From Bacillota bacterium (GTDB lineage: Bacteria; Bacillota; Bacilli; Paenibacillales; Paenibacillaceae): a stretch of DNA of 19,905 nt. A program made the translations under genes and the position numbers. Location: assembly GCA_023433615.1 (NCBI GenBank), contig JAEZCJ010000162.1:1-19905 (forward strand). Reading direction: 5' to 3'. Numbering within the stretch: the first letter of the stretch is position 1; the number at the start of each line of letters is the position of its first letter. The notes beneath the pieces were generated by a model. That model did not search any database. It saw only the letters and a program-made list of their open reading frames with translations, and was not told where the DNA came from. Below are positions 1 through 7,315 of this stretch, piece by piece.

Positions 1-54
1 GGAAGCGCAGCAATGCGTGCAGCTGACGAATACTAATCGGTCGAGGGCTTATCC
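1..54 (+). rRNA. 23S ribosomal RNA, 3' end (partial)
   Basis: The first ~54 bases match the conserved 3' terminus of Bacillales 23S rRNA, including the block GCTGACGAATACTAATCGGT followed by CGAGGGCTTA. The rest of the gene lies upstream of the window. The exact 3' end is estimated from family knowledge and may be off by a few bases. Any protein reading frame across this stretch is spurious. Confidence 0.93.
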
Positions 55-299
55 TAATGCACCCCAAAAAGTGACGATATGCTTCGTAGCGTATTCCGAT
101 TACTTTTCGGGGACCCCGATGAGGGATAATTCAGCTTGTTTCATTCATTCGCATCCAGTTTTCAGGGCGCAAGCGAAGCATGTACGACGGTCAAGTGCCG
201 TCATCATGCAACCATTGCACAGGCATTTGGCGATGCCTTCACCTGAACGAATGAATGCCCGATTGTTCATTCGGACAAGCTACACCAATCGGGATACAT
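55..299 (+). other. 23S-tRNA spacer with small hairpins, no 5S gene
   Basis: This spacer joins the 23S rRNA to the tRNA cluster. It holds three short inverted repeats: GACGG/CCGTC (186-190, 198-202), AGGCAT/ATGCCT (221-226, 233-238) and CGAATGAA/TTCATTCG (248-255, 266-273). They may be processing stems for the rRNA-tRNA precursor; that role is inference. I looked for the conserved 5S rRNA core and did not find it. I see no terminator with a T tract, which is consistent with read-through from the rRNA operon into the tRNAs. Confidence 0.6.
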
Positions 300-376
300 G
301 GCGGCATAGCTTAGCTGGCTATAGCGTTCGGTTCATACCCGAAAGGTCGGGGGTTCGAGTCCCTCTGCCGCTACCA
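300..376 (+). tRNA. tRNA-Met (CAT), elongator type
   Basis: The 7-bp acceptor stem GGCGGCA/TGCCGCT (one G-T pair) is followed by ACCA. The anticodon loop is TTCATAC, giving anticodon CAT, on stem TTCGG/CCGAA. The normal first pair and an anticodon stem without three consecutive G-C pairs argue for elongator rather than initiator tRNA. It closely resembles the B. subtilis elongator tRNA-Met. tRNA-Ile2 with a modified CAT anticodon is the less likely alternative. CCA is encoded. Confidence 0.93.
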
Positions 377-379
377 TAT

Positions 380-455
380 GGAGGCTTAGCTCAGCTGGGA
401 GAGCATCTGCCTTACAAGCAGAGGGTCGGCGGTTCGATCCCGTCAGCCTCCACCA
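380..455 (+). tRNA. tRNA-Val (TAC)
   Basis: Acceptor stem GGAGGCT pairs with AGCCTCC and is followed by ACCA. The anticodon loop CTTACAA gives TAC (Val). D-arm (AGCTCAGCTGGGAGAGC) and T-arm (GGTTCGATCCC region) are canonical. It lies 3 nt after tRNA-Met. Confidence 0.95.
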
Positions 456-493
456 TTCACCTTACCCCTTCCCAATGGGGTACATATTATTGC

Positions 494-570
494 GGAGCCG
501 TGGTGTAGAGGCCTAACATGCCTGCCTGTCACGCAGGAGACCGCGGGTTCGAATCCCGTCGGCTCCGCCA
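494..570 (+). tRNA. tRNA-Asp (GTC)
   Basis: Acceptor stem GGAGCCG pairs with CGGCTCC and is followed by discriminator G and CCA. The anticodon loop CTGTCAC gives GTC (Asp), on stem CCTGC/GCAGG. T-arm GCGGGTTCGAATCCCGT is canonical. Confidence 0.95.
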
Positions 571-584
571 TTTTTTGTTTTTAA

Positions 585-660
<76 letters not shown>

Positions 661-670
661 TGCATGTCTT

Positions 671-755
671 GGAGGGCTAGTGAAGTGGCTAAACACGGCA
701 GACTGTAAATCTGCTCTCTCTGAGTTCGGTGGTTCGAATCCATCGCCCTCCACCA
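671..755 (+). tRNA. tRNA-Tyr (GTA)
   Basis: This is a class II tRNA of 85 nt with a long variable arm, as expected for bacterial tRNA-Tyr. Acceptor stem GGAGGGC pairs with GCCCTCC and is followed by ACCA. The anticodon loop CTGTAAA gives GTA (Tyr), on stem GCAGA/TCTGC. Confidence 0.95.
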
Positions 756-764
756 CTTCTCCAA

Positions 765-840
765 GAGCCATTAGCTCAGTTGGTAGAGCACCTGACTTTT
801 AATCAGGGTGTCGAAGGTTCGAGTCCTTCATGGCTCACCA
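765..840 (+). tRNA. tRNA-Lys (TTT)
   Basis: Acceptor stem GAGCCAT pairs with ATGGCTC and is followed by ACCA. The anticodon loop CTTTTAA gives TTT (Lys), on stem CCTGA/TCAGG. It is the last gene of the cluster, 18 nt before the terminator hairpin. Confidence 0.95.
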
Positions 841-858
841 TTTGCGTTTACACAAACA

Positions 859-886
859 GCCTTGCGGCTTACCGCAGGGCTTTTTT
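859..886 (+). terminator. Intrinsic terminator of the rRNA/tRNA cluster
   Basis: A 9-bp stem GCCTTGCGG/CCGCAGGGC (one T-G pair) with a 4-nt loop is followed by six T residues. It sits directly after tRNA-Lys, so it very likely ends the rRNA/tRNA transcript before the tagO-like gene. Confidence 0.9.
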
Positions 887-948
887 GTTGCTTCTAGAGG
901 CATAGTCGCGGCAGCTGAGGGCAATGCTAGAAGAAAAACTCGGGGCTG

Positions 949-1905
949 GTGATACCGATGCTACCCATACTTGCTGCCGCAAGCAGCTTCTTGATCGTCT
1001 TTGCCGCTGTGCCGCTCGTGAAACGTTTTGCCGAGAAGTTCGGTTATGTCGACAAGCCCAATCCGCGCAAGATCCATGCCAAGCCGGTACCGCTGCTCGG
1101 CGGAGCTGCCATCTATGCCGGCACGACGATCGCGATGCTGCTATTCGGTCAAGATACGGAGCTCGGAACGGCCGTGGGCATCGGGGGACTATTGATCGTC
1201 ATTATCGGATTGCTTGACGATACGGCGAAGTCGAAGGGATACGATTTTCCGGTATGGCCGAGGGTGATCGTTTATCTCTCAGCCGCGTTCGTACCCGTGC
1301 TGCTCGATATACGCATTCTTGGCGTAACCAGTCCGGGTCCCGGCGATATGATCATTTTTCCGGATTGGCTCAGCGTCGTGACGACTGTCGTATGGATATT
1401 CGCCTTAACGAATATGATTAACTTCATCGACGGCGTTGACGGGCTGGCAGCGGGCGTCGCCATGATCTCTTCTCTGACATTGTTCGTAACGGCAATATGG
1501 CGCGGCCAAGCGGATACTGCGGTACTCTCCCTCATCTTGTTCGGCGCGTGCGCGGCATTCCTTACGTATAACTTCTATCCCGCGAGAATATTCATGGGCG
1601 ATGCAGGCGCAGCATTCCTTGGTTATGCATTGTCGATATTGGCCGTACACGGCGCGTTCAAGAGCGCGACGCTCATTACGACATTCATTCCGCTGTTGGC
1701 GCTCGGCGTGCCGATTCTGGATACAACGATCGTGATGGCTCGCAGGCTGTTAGAAGGAAAGGGGCTGCATAAAGCCGACAAGCTGCACACGCACCATGTG
1801 TTGATGCGCTGGGGATTGACGCAAATTCAGACCGTATCCTTCTTATATTTGTTAGCCGTCGTCTTCTCGCTATTGTCGATCGTGCTGCTGCTAGCCTGGG
1901 GTTAA
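949..1905 (+). CDS. TagO/WecA-type undecaprenyl-phosphate GlcNAc-1-phosphate transferase
   Basis: A polytopic membrane enzyme of the MraY/WecA/TagO superfamily (318 aa, within the usual size). In this family UDP-N-acetylhexosamine is transferred to undecaprenyl phosphate at the cytoplasmic membrane face, the first step of wall teichoic acid or other cell-surface glycan synthesis. Visible hallmarks are the Asp pair LLDDTAKS (D90, D91), NFIDGVDGL (158-166), FMGDAGAAFLGY (215-226) and the HTHH motif (280-283), with about ten hydrophobic segments between them. The GTG at 949 and the ATG at 958 (fourth codon) are both possible starts: GGGG lies 3 nt before the first, GGTG 6 nt before the second. 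It stands alone between the tRNA terminator and the PucR-type gene. The family call is firm. The exact product (teichoic acid or exopolysaccharide linkage) cannot be told from sequence. Confidence 0.92.
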   Translation: MIPMLPILAAASSFLIVFAAVPLVKRFAEKFGYVDKPNPRKIHAKPVPLLGGAAIYAGTTIAMLLFGQDTELGTAVGIGGLLIVIIGLLDDTAKSKGYDFPVWPRVIVYLSAAFVPVLLDIRILGVTSPGPGDMIIFPDWLSVVTTVVWIFALTNMINFIDGVDGLAAGVAMISSLTLFVTAIWRGQADTAVLSLILFGACAAFLTYNFYPARIFMGDAGAAFLGYALSILAVHGAFKSATLITTFIPLLALGVPILDTTIVMARRLLEGKGLHKADKLHTHHVLMRWGLTQIQTVSFLYLLAVVFSLLSIVLLLAWG

Positions 1906-1938
1906 GCGCCCTGGGCCATTATGCGTTGCGAAGCCCTC

Positions 1939-1971
1939 CTGCAAGTATGCTACAATATGAGAAGCTTGCAG
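1939..1971 (+). promoter_or_regulatory. Extended -10 promoter bracketed by inverted repeat, before PucR-type gene
   Basis: TGCTACAAT at 1948-1956 fits an extended -10 (TGnTATAAT, one mismatch). A weak -35 candidate TTGCGA (1926-1931) lies at an unfavourable 19-nt spacing. Perfect 7-bp arms CTGCAAG (1939-1945) and CTTGCAG (1965-1971) enclose the -10, so the site could be an operator or a hairpin at the start of the message. The sequence is seen directly; the regulatory role is inference. Confidence 0.45.
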
Positions 1972-1998
1972 CATTGAGTGGAATGGGAGCGGACGATC

Positions 1999-3120
1999 AT
2001 GAGCAGTTCATGGCATGCGCAGCTTGAGCAGCTGCTGGAGATACCGATTCAGTCTAAGATTCTGTCTAAGCCTGCATGGCAGGAAGAGACGGCACATGCG
2101 AAAGATCAGGAGCCGACGATGCGTCCGGGGCAGCAAGTCAACCTGCCCGACGGAGAAGTCCGATTCATCGTTCGAGCGGATTTCAGGCAGGTGGAGTATG
2201 TCGCGTTCGATCGCGGCACGCTGACAGAGAAGGAAATGCGGTTCGTCAGCTTCATCCTGCAACAGATGCTCCCAGATAACAAGGATGCGGCATATGTGGC
2301 AGGCAACGAGCTGGAACGCAGCTTCATGGAGCTCGGAGCATGGATCCAAGAGCAGCTTGACCAGGGCAGGCTGCAGGCAGTCGTGCCAGACAGCTGCAGC
2401 CTACGCGGCCGTTTGAATAGCGATATGATTCCGTTCTATATCATCACGGATCAAGTCCCGCATGCATCGGGGATTCAAGAGCTGAAGAAGCTGCTGGACA
2501 GCTTCTTCGATGAGGACATTGTCCTGGCGCCGCTGAAGGAGCAGGAATGGCTCGTGCTGACACCGGACTCGCTGCTGCACGAAGATATAAGCGATTATCG
2601 CGGCGACGAGCATGAGGAAACGCCGGAGGATGTCTTGTCGAACATCAGCATGGGCTTGCACGATATGCTGGCGAGCGAATGGATCGGTGAGTGCCATATC
2701 GCGGTCAGCCATCCGATGGTTCCCTTGACGGCGGCTGTCGAGACGGTAGCTCTGCTGCGCGAAACGGTCATATTGGGACGCAAATTCCACATGTCCGACA
2801 ATATCCATCTGCCATGGAACATTCATCTGGAACGTCTCCTGAACAGCATTCCCGAGTCGCAGCGCATCCGGTACATGGAGCAGGTCATCAACCGGACGGA
2901 CCTGCTGTTGGAATCCGAGATCGTGACGACGCTCGAGACGTTCTTCGAGATGAACTGCAATGTCAGCGACACCGCGAAGAAGCTGTTCATTCACCGGAAC
3001 ACGCTGCTCTATCGCCTGGACAAGCTGAAGCAGGACACGGGACTTGATGTCCGATTGTTCCGCGACGCGGTACTGGTCAAAATCATTTTGCTATTGTATA
3101 AAGTAACGAAAAGGAAGTAG
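1999..3120 (+). CDS. PucR/CdaR-type transcriptional regulator with C-terminal HTH
   Basis: A 373-aa protein ending in the PucR-type helix-turn-helix domain: NCNVSDTAKKLFIHRNTLLY followed by RLDKLKQDTGLD, within the last ~75 residues. This matches the domain of the sugar-diacid regulator CdaR and the purine regulator PucR. The N-terminal ~290 residues show no recognisable ligand domain; a GGDEF-like or unknown sensor region is possible. ATG 1999 is preferred because GGGAG lies 9 nt upstream; a GTG at 1978 would add seven residues without a better ribosome site. It lies 92 bp upstream of an MsmX-type ATPase on the same strand, so control of sugar uptake or self-regulation is a reasonable guess. 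The effector is unknown. Confidence 0.8.
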   Translation: MSSSWHAQLEQLLEIPIQSKILSKPAWQEETAHAKDQEPTMRPGQQVNLPDGEVRFIVRADFRQVEYVAFDRGTLTEKEMRFVSFILQQMLPDNKDAAYVAGNELERSFMELGAWIQEQLDQGRLQAVVPDSCSLRGRLNSDMIPFYIITDQVPHASGIQELKKLLDSFFDEDIVLAPLKEQEWLVLTPDSLLHEDISDYRGDEHEETPEDVLSNISMGLHDMLASEWIGECHIAVSHPMVPLTAAVETVALLRETVILGRKFHMSDNIHLPWNIHLERLLNSIPESQRIRYMEQVINRTDLLLESEIVTTLETFFEMNCNVSDTAKKLFIHRNTLLYRLDKLKQDTGLDVRLFRDAVLVKIILLLYKVTKRK

Positions 3121-3132
3121 TATTTTTGTATG

Positions 3133-3170
3133 GTATGTGTATTAACATACAGGTGGGTCTGAGATAAGAT
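3133..3170 (+). promoter_or_regulatory. Promoter with overlapping operator-like inverted repeat before msmX/ugpC-type gene
   Basis: TTAACA (3142-3147, 5 of 6 to TTGACA) and TAAGAT (3165-3170, 4 of 6 to TATAAT) are separated by exactly 17 nt. The perfect inverted repeat GTATGT-n6-ACATAC (3133-3150) overlaps the -35 box, as a repressor or activator site would. The downstream gene has a strong ribosome site AGGGGG (3198-3203). Binding by the adjacent PucR-type protein is inference. Confidence 0.55.
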
Positions 3171-3212
3171 ACTTGTAGTTACGAAATTACTCGTTATAGG
3201 GGGAAATTAAAC

Positions 3213-4334
3213 ATGGCAGGCGTACGCTTAGAGCATATCTTCAAGAAATATCCGGGTTCTGACAACGCATCGGTAAAAGACGTAAACTTGGATATTAAAG
3301 ATAAGGAGTTTCTGGTACTCGTCGGTCCGTCGGGCTGCGGTAAATCCACGACGCTCCGTATGATTGCCGGCCTCGAGGAAATTTCGGAAGGCAAGCTGTA
3401 CATCGGCGACCGTCTCGTGAATGACGTCGCTCCGAAAGACCGCGACATCGCGATGGTGTTCCAATCCTACGCCCTGTACCCGCACATGAACGTGTATCAG
3501 AACATGGCGTTCGGTCTGAAACTTCGTAAATTCAAAAAAGCGGACATCGACAAGCGCGTGCGCGAAGCCGCTAAAATTCTCGATATCGAGCATCTGCTCG
3601 ACCGTAAGCCAAAGGCACTCTCCGGTGGTCAACGTCAGCGTGTCGCACTGGGCCGCGCAATCGTGCGTGAGCCGCAAGTCTTCTTGATGGATGAGCCGCT
3701 CTCCAACTTGGACGCGAAACTTCGCGGCCAGATGCGTGCCGAGATCTCGAAGCTCGCGAAGCGTCTTGAGACGACTGTTATCTACGTAACGCATGACCAG
3801 ATCGAGGCAATGACGATGGGCGATCGGATCGTTGTTATGAAAGACGGCATCATCCAGCAGGCTGCTTCGCCTGAAGAGCTCTACAACCACCCGGTTAACA
3901 TCTTCGTCGCAGGCTTCATCGGTTCCCCTTCGATGAACTTCATCAAAGGCCAACTGGTTGAGCAAGGCGGTTCTGTACACTTCAAGACGACGGGCATCGA
4001 CGTAGCGCTGACGGAAGGCCGCGCGAAGATCGTTCGCGAGAAGGGCTATGTCGGCAAAGAAGTTATCGTCGGCATTCGTCCGGAAGATCTGCATGACGAG
4101 CCTGTATTCCTCGAAGCATCGCCGAACAGCATCGTTACGGCACATGCCGAGGTCGTAGAGAACCTTGGTCACGAGAAGAACATCTACCTGAACGGTCTGG
4201 GCACCGAGACGGTTATCGCTCGCGTAGACGGCCGCTCCGACATCAAGGAATCCGCGAACATCAAGCTCGCGATCGATATGAACAAGATCCACATGTTCGA
4301 TATCCAATCCGAACTGAACGTATTCGAAAGCTAA
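3213..4334 (+). CDS. ugpC: MsmX/UgpC-type sugar ABC transporter ATPase
   Basis: The nucleotide-binding subunit of carbohydrate ABC importers (373 aa, full length). It powers uptake from the cytoplasmic side with separately encoded permeases. All ATPase motifs are intact: Walker A GPSGCGKST (38-46), Q-loop Q84, signature LSGGQ (136-140), Walker B VFLMDE (156-161), D-loop SNLD (164-167) and H-loop H197. A C-terminal TOBE/OB regulatory domain follows from about residue 240. No permease or solute-binding gene lies nearby. This fits the Bacillales MsmX situation, where one orphan ATPase serves several sugar transporters. Codon use is strikingly uniform with few rare codons, suggesting high expression. 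The start is set by AGGGGG nine nucleotides upstream. The family is certain; the choice between the names msmX and ugpC is convention. Confidence 0.95.
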   Translation: MAGVRLEHIFKKYPGSDNASVKDVNLDIKDKEFLVLVGPSGCGKSTTLRMIAGLEEISEGKLYIGDRLVNDVAPKDRDIAMVFQSYALYPHMNVYQNMAFGLKLRKFKKADIDKRVREAAKILDIEHLLDRKPKALSGGQRQRVALGRAIVREPQVFLMDEPLSNLDAKLRGQMRAEISKLAKRLETTVIYVTHDQIEAMTMGDRIVVMKDGIIQQAASPEELYNHPVNIFVAGFIGSPSMNFIKGQLVEQGGSVHFKTTGIDVALTEGRAKIVREKGYVGKEVIVGIRPEDLHDEPVFLEASPNSIVTAHAEVVENLGHEKNIYLNGLGTETVIARVDGRSDIKESANIKLAIDMNKIHMFDIQSELNVFES

Positions 4335-4359
4335 TAGCAGCGGGCCACAGGGTCCGCAT

Positions 4360-4400
4360 GCGCAAGAAAGCCGTCCCCGTCGGGGACGGCTTTCTTGCGC
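4360..4400. terminator. Bidirectional terminator between convergent genes
   Basis: A perfect 19-bp inverted repeat (4360-4378 with 4382-4400) has a GTC loop and a GC-rich core GCCGTCCCC. AAGAAAG and CTTTCTT tracts on either side let it serve as a Rho-independent terminator in both directions, for the ABC ATPase gene from the left and the minus-strand operon from the right. Confidence 0.88.
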
Positions 4401-4406
4401 AATCAT

Positions 4407-5354
4407 CTAGAATTGACTTCGACTATCGCGATACCAGCTCAATGTGTTCGCAATGGCTGTGTCAATAGGCGTGGGCAGCATGCGGAATGCCTGTTGGAAC
4501 TTGCTGCTGTCCATGACAAAGGACTGCTTCCATTGATACATCATTTCAACCATTTCGCGCATGAGAGGGCTCCATACACCCAACAATCGAATCAGCCATG
4601 TTTCGGCCAATCGTGTTGCAACGGGTGTCCCCAATTGCGCGGCGATAAGCTGACAGAGTTCAAGCTGCGTAACGGGAGGGTTGCTGGGAACGTGCCAGAT
4701 CTCCCCGAAGGATTGATCGCGTGTGCCGGCAATTGCCAGCGCCCTGCCAAAATCGGGGACATAGGTGAACGTATGGAGTCGGTGTCGGTCTCCTAAGATC
4801 GTTGCTCGCTTGCCGGCCAGTATCGGGCCGAATATAAAAGGTGTGCCTGCATAATCCTCAGGTCCCCAGAAGTCTGATCCACGCACGCGGGCGACCTGAA
4901 GCTTTCCCTCGGTATGCGCCAGCTCCAGGGCTTCCGTCATCAGCTGGCGAACCTTCCCTTTACGGGTATGTGCCCGATTAGCCGTTGTCTCTATGAACGG
5001 CATGTCAGTAGGCATTCCATACATATATAAGTTCTCCGCAACGATAAGACGGGCTCCGTTAGCCGCAGCTCCGGCAACGATGGACTGCTGCATCGGCACA
5101 AAAGATTCAACCCAATCATGGTACGCGGGTTGCGCGCATTGGTAGACCGCTGCAGCTCCCTTCGTTAACCGGATTACTTCCGATACATCCCTAACGTCTC
5201 CGGCCATGACTTCTACGCCCTCCGGGAGTTCCCTTAAGTAGCCGGATCGGTTAACCATACGCACTTTCTTATCCATCAGCAGCAGTTCTCTCATCGTCCA
5301 CTGCCCTAGCGGCCCGGTACCGAGGATAACATGAAGTTCTTCGCGAGTCGTCAT
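4407..5354 (-). CDS. NAD(P)-dependent epimerase/dehydratase-like protein (extended SDR)
   Basis: A 315-aa Rossmann-fold protein. The N-terminal dinucleotide motif is LGTGPLG (11-17, GxGxxG), a base-site AGDVRD follows at 51-56, and a sugar-epimerase-like YMYGMP sits near 110-115. A typical YxxxK catalytic pair is not obvious. It may therefore be a non-catalytic or atypical SDR of the NmrA/epimerase type, and I cannot name a substrate. The start is set by ATG 5354 with GAGGAGG 8-9 nt upstream. A 90-residue upstream extension of the same frame only overlaps the membrane-protein gene and is rejected. Its ATG overlaps the stop of the upstream gene by 4 nt (ATGA), so the two are translationally coupled. 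Transcription ends at the hairpin 4360-4400. Confidence 0.82.
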   Translation of the reverse strand: MTTREELHVILGTGPLGQWTMRELLLMDKKVRMVNRSGYLRELPEGVEVMAGDVRDVSEVIRLTKGAAAVYQCAQPAYHDWVESFVPMQQSIVAGAAANGARLIVAENLYMYGMPTDMPFIETTANRAHTRKGKVRQLMTEALELAHTEGKLQVARVRGSDFWGPEDYAGTPFIFGPILAGKRATILGDRHRLHTFTYVPDFGRALAIAGTRDQSFGEIWHVPSNPPVTQLELCQLIAAQLGTPVATRLAETWLIRLLGVWSPLMREMVEMMYQWKQSFVMDSSKFQQAFRMLPTPIDTAIANTLSWYRDSRSQF

Positions 5355-6052
5355 GGATGCTTCCTCCTCAATAGAAACGAAGTCCCCATATACGCGATGA
5401 TGAGAATCCATAATTGATAAGCGTAGGCGTTGATCGTAACGGCGACGGACAATCCGGCCCATTCGAGAGTGCCTGCCATAATGCCGATGCCGCTTCCGAT
5501 GGATAGTGCGAGTAACCAAACTTTCAGATATCCAGACCGGTACAGCGCAACTGCGATCAGGATCGCCCATACTCCCATCGTTGCAAAACCAAGCGTTTCC
5601 CCCAGCGTTACCCCTAGATACCAATGAAGGGTATGAAAGAGGATTTCGATTGCTTCTCGCTGGGCCGCTGTTGTAGGGCTATCGTGCCCGGCATATTGCA
5701 TTGCTAGATAATCGACGGCGAACAGCCATCTGGAGAATCCCGCCACATGGAAAATCGCGCTGGCTAAGCCGATCCCGGCAGCAGCAACGCTCAAGCTGGG
5801 ATTGTTCTGGCCCGTAAGGCGTCTGAACAGCAGTACGATAGGGATGATGAGCAGACTTGCCAGGACCATGCCGGCCCAATACATGCGGAGGGTTAGGCCG
5901 CCTTCATGATAGTTGTGCAGGATAACTTCTACCGGGGCTCTCAGTATGTCGGGGTAATCATAATGAATGATCAGCCCTGTCCACGAGAGGGCAATAAGAA
6001 GCGGCATGAGCAGAAGCAAGGCTCCGAATACACGCATTTCAAAACGACTCAT
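5351..6052 (-). CDS. DUF4386-like integral membrane protein
   Basis: A 233-aa hydrophobic protein with about six membrane segments (roughly residues 9-29, 57-77, 88-112, 140-170, 176-199 and 205-228) and a short basic C-terminus, RRKHP. Length and the pattern of conserved small and aromatic residues resemble the DUF4386 family, whose function is unknown; that assignment comes from memory of the family, not a search. AGGGAGTG lies 9 nt before the ATG. It is the first gene of a two-gene operon with the SDR-like gene and is transcribed divergently from the AraC-type gene, which is the obvious candidate regulator. Confidence 0.75.
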   Translation of the reverse strand: MSRFEMRVFGALLLLMPLLIALSWTGLIIHYDYPDILRAPVEVILHNYHEGGLTLRMYWAGMVLASLLIIPIVLLFRRLTGQNNPSLSVAAAGIGLASAIFHVAGFSRWLFAVDYLAMQYAGHDSPTTAAQREAIEILFHTLHWYLGVTLGETLGFATMGVWAILIAVALYRSGYLKVWLLALSIGSGIGIMAGTLEWAGLSVAVTINAYAYQLWILIIAYMGTSFLLRRKHP

Positions 6053-6089
6053 CGATTAACACTCCCTGTATGAATTATTGATATAATCC

Positions 6090-6117
6090 ATCATAAGTAG
6101 GAGTTTCCTTGATTCAA
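6090..6117 (-). promoter_or_regulatory. Possible promoter of the DUF4386-SDR operon
   Basis: Read on the minus strand, TTGAAT (6117-6112) and TATGAT (6095-6090) stand 16 nt apart and match the sigma-A boxes at 4 and 5 of 6 positions. The 121-bp intergenic region must also carry the AraC-gene promoter. A plus-strand TATAAT at 6082-6087 has no good -35 partner. The call is tentative. Confidence 0.35.
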
Positions 6118-6173
6118 ATGATGCCAAACGCAAAAAAAGTATTCCATCGCGCAGCGATTAGGGGGAAACCGAA

Positions 6174-7178
6174 ATGGGTCATGGCTTGTCGATCTCGCTC
6201 ATTCGCCCGATGTTAAGTTACATGGTGAGGAAGGGACAAAATCTTGATGCGTACTGTGAGTACGCATCATTCGACAAGCGCATCATGCAAGACGGGGAAG
6301 CGAGAATTCTGGAGGAGGAATTCGACGGCTTGCTGGATGCCGCATCGGCTTGCATGCAGGATGAACAGTTCGGCTTGCACTTCGGACAAAGCATCGAGGT
6401 ATCCAGCCTCGGCATTCTGGGGTATGTATTGCTGAATTGCGATACGATCGGGGAGGCGCTTGCTGCGTATCGGAGATACAACGTCATTCTTTGCAGCGGG
6501 ATAGACATGGGATGGGAGACGGTTGGCGGGGAAGCGGTCATCCATTTAAGTGTGAGCAATCCGGACAGACTGGTCTCCAGACATGCGGTAGAAGGCATGG
6601 CGAGTTCCATTTATCATATCTTGCTTGCCTTAAGCTGTCGTAATGCGAAGCTAATCCATCTGCAATTCACGCACGGGGCTCCGGAAGACAAGGCGGAATA
6701 CGCGAACCTCTTCGGCGTGTATCCCGCGTTCGATCGCGAAGCCAACCTCATGTGCCTGGAAGAAGAGATCTTGGAGGCTCCGATCTTGCTCTCGAATCGC
6801 GAAATGTTTAACACATTCGAGGCGTACGCGGAAGAAGCGAGGAATCGGCTGCTGCATGGGCGAACGTTTGGGGATCAGGTATACAAATGGATTGCGGCAT
6901 GCATGCCGGCCGCATTCCCGAGCGTGGTCGATGCTGCTCTCAACTTCAATGTCAGCGTGCGCACGCTGCAAGCCAATCTGAAGTTGGAGAACACGAATTA
7001 TAGCAGCTTATTCAACAAGGCTCGGATGGCGCTGGCTGTCCATTATTTGAAGAACCCGCGGTTTACGGTAGCCGAAATCGCTTATTTGCTTCAATTTTCG
7101 GAACCCAGTGCGTTTCAAGGCGCATTCAAGAGATGGACCGGCCAATCGCCGGGTCAGTATCGAGGGACGGCTCGATAA
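6174..7178 (+). CDS. AraC-family transcriptional regulator (arabinose-binding-like N-terminal domain)
   Basis: A 334-aa protein. The N-terminal ~200 residues match the layout of the Arabinose_bd (PF12625) regulators of the OruR/ArgR type, including the LGILGYVLLNCDTIGEAL stretch (79-96). The C-terminal ~90 residues are a double helix-turn-helix: NVSVRTLQANLK (259-270) for the first and TVAEIAYLLQFSEPSAF (298-314) for the second, ending FKRWTGQSPGQYR (318-330), the AraC signature. AGGGGG lies 9 nt before the ATG. It is divergent from the DUF4386-SDR pair, so local activation of that operon is likely. The ligand is unknown. It probably ends without a strong hairpin; none is visible before hprK. 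Confidence 0.88.
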   Translation: MGHGLSISLIRPMLSYMVRKGQNLDAYCEYASFDKRIMQDGEARILEEEFDGLLDAASACMQDEQFGLHFGQSIEVSSLGILGYVLLNCDTIGEALAAYRRYNVILCSGIDMGWETVGGEAVIHLSVSNPDRLVSRHAVEGMASSIYHILLALSCRNAKLIHLQFTHGAPEDKAEYANLFGVYPAFDREANLMCLEEEILEAPILLSNREMFNTFEAYAEEARNRLLHGRTFGDQVYKWIAACMPAAFPSVVDAALNFNVSVRTLQANLKLENTNYSSLFNKARMALAVHYLKNPRFTVAEIAYLLQFSEPSAFQGAFKRWTGQSPGQYRGTAR

Positions 7179-7315
7179 GTTCGTCCTCGATTCGAGCAAC
7201 GTTGAGTAAAATCGTGTACGCTTGCATTGCTGTAGAATGAACAGCGTTGCATTGTACCGACAATTTCGATACGATGATAACATTCAGGGTTGTGGAACAT
7301 GAAGGGGGATAGACC
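7179..7315 (+). promoter_or_regulatory. hprK upstream region
   Basis: This 137-bp gap should carry the promoter of the hprK operon. The best candidate is TTGTAC (7252-7257), 17 nt, TGATAA (7275-7280), both imperfect. TTGCATTG occurs twice (7222-7229 and 7247-7254), and GCTGT/ACAGC (7229-7233, 7241-7245) forms a small inverted repeat between the copies. The role of these repeats is unknown. Confidence 0.3.

Noticed and set aside
17..508. 163-codon plus-strand frame
   Set aside because: It runs through the 23S end and the Met and Val tRNA genes and has no ribosome site.
3228..4406. 392-codon minus-strand frame opposite the ABC ATPase
   Set aside because: It is the shadow of a clearly real, fully conserved gene and has no recognisable domain.
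5355..5624. N-terminal extension of the SDR-like gene by 90 residues
   Set aside because: It overlaps the DUF4386-like gene in another frame, is Arg/His-rich, and the internal ATG 5354 has a perfect GAGGAGG site.
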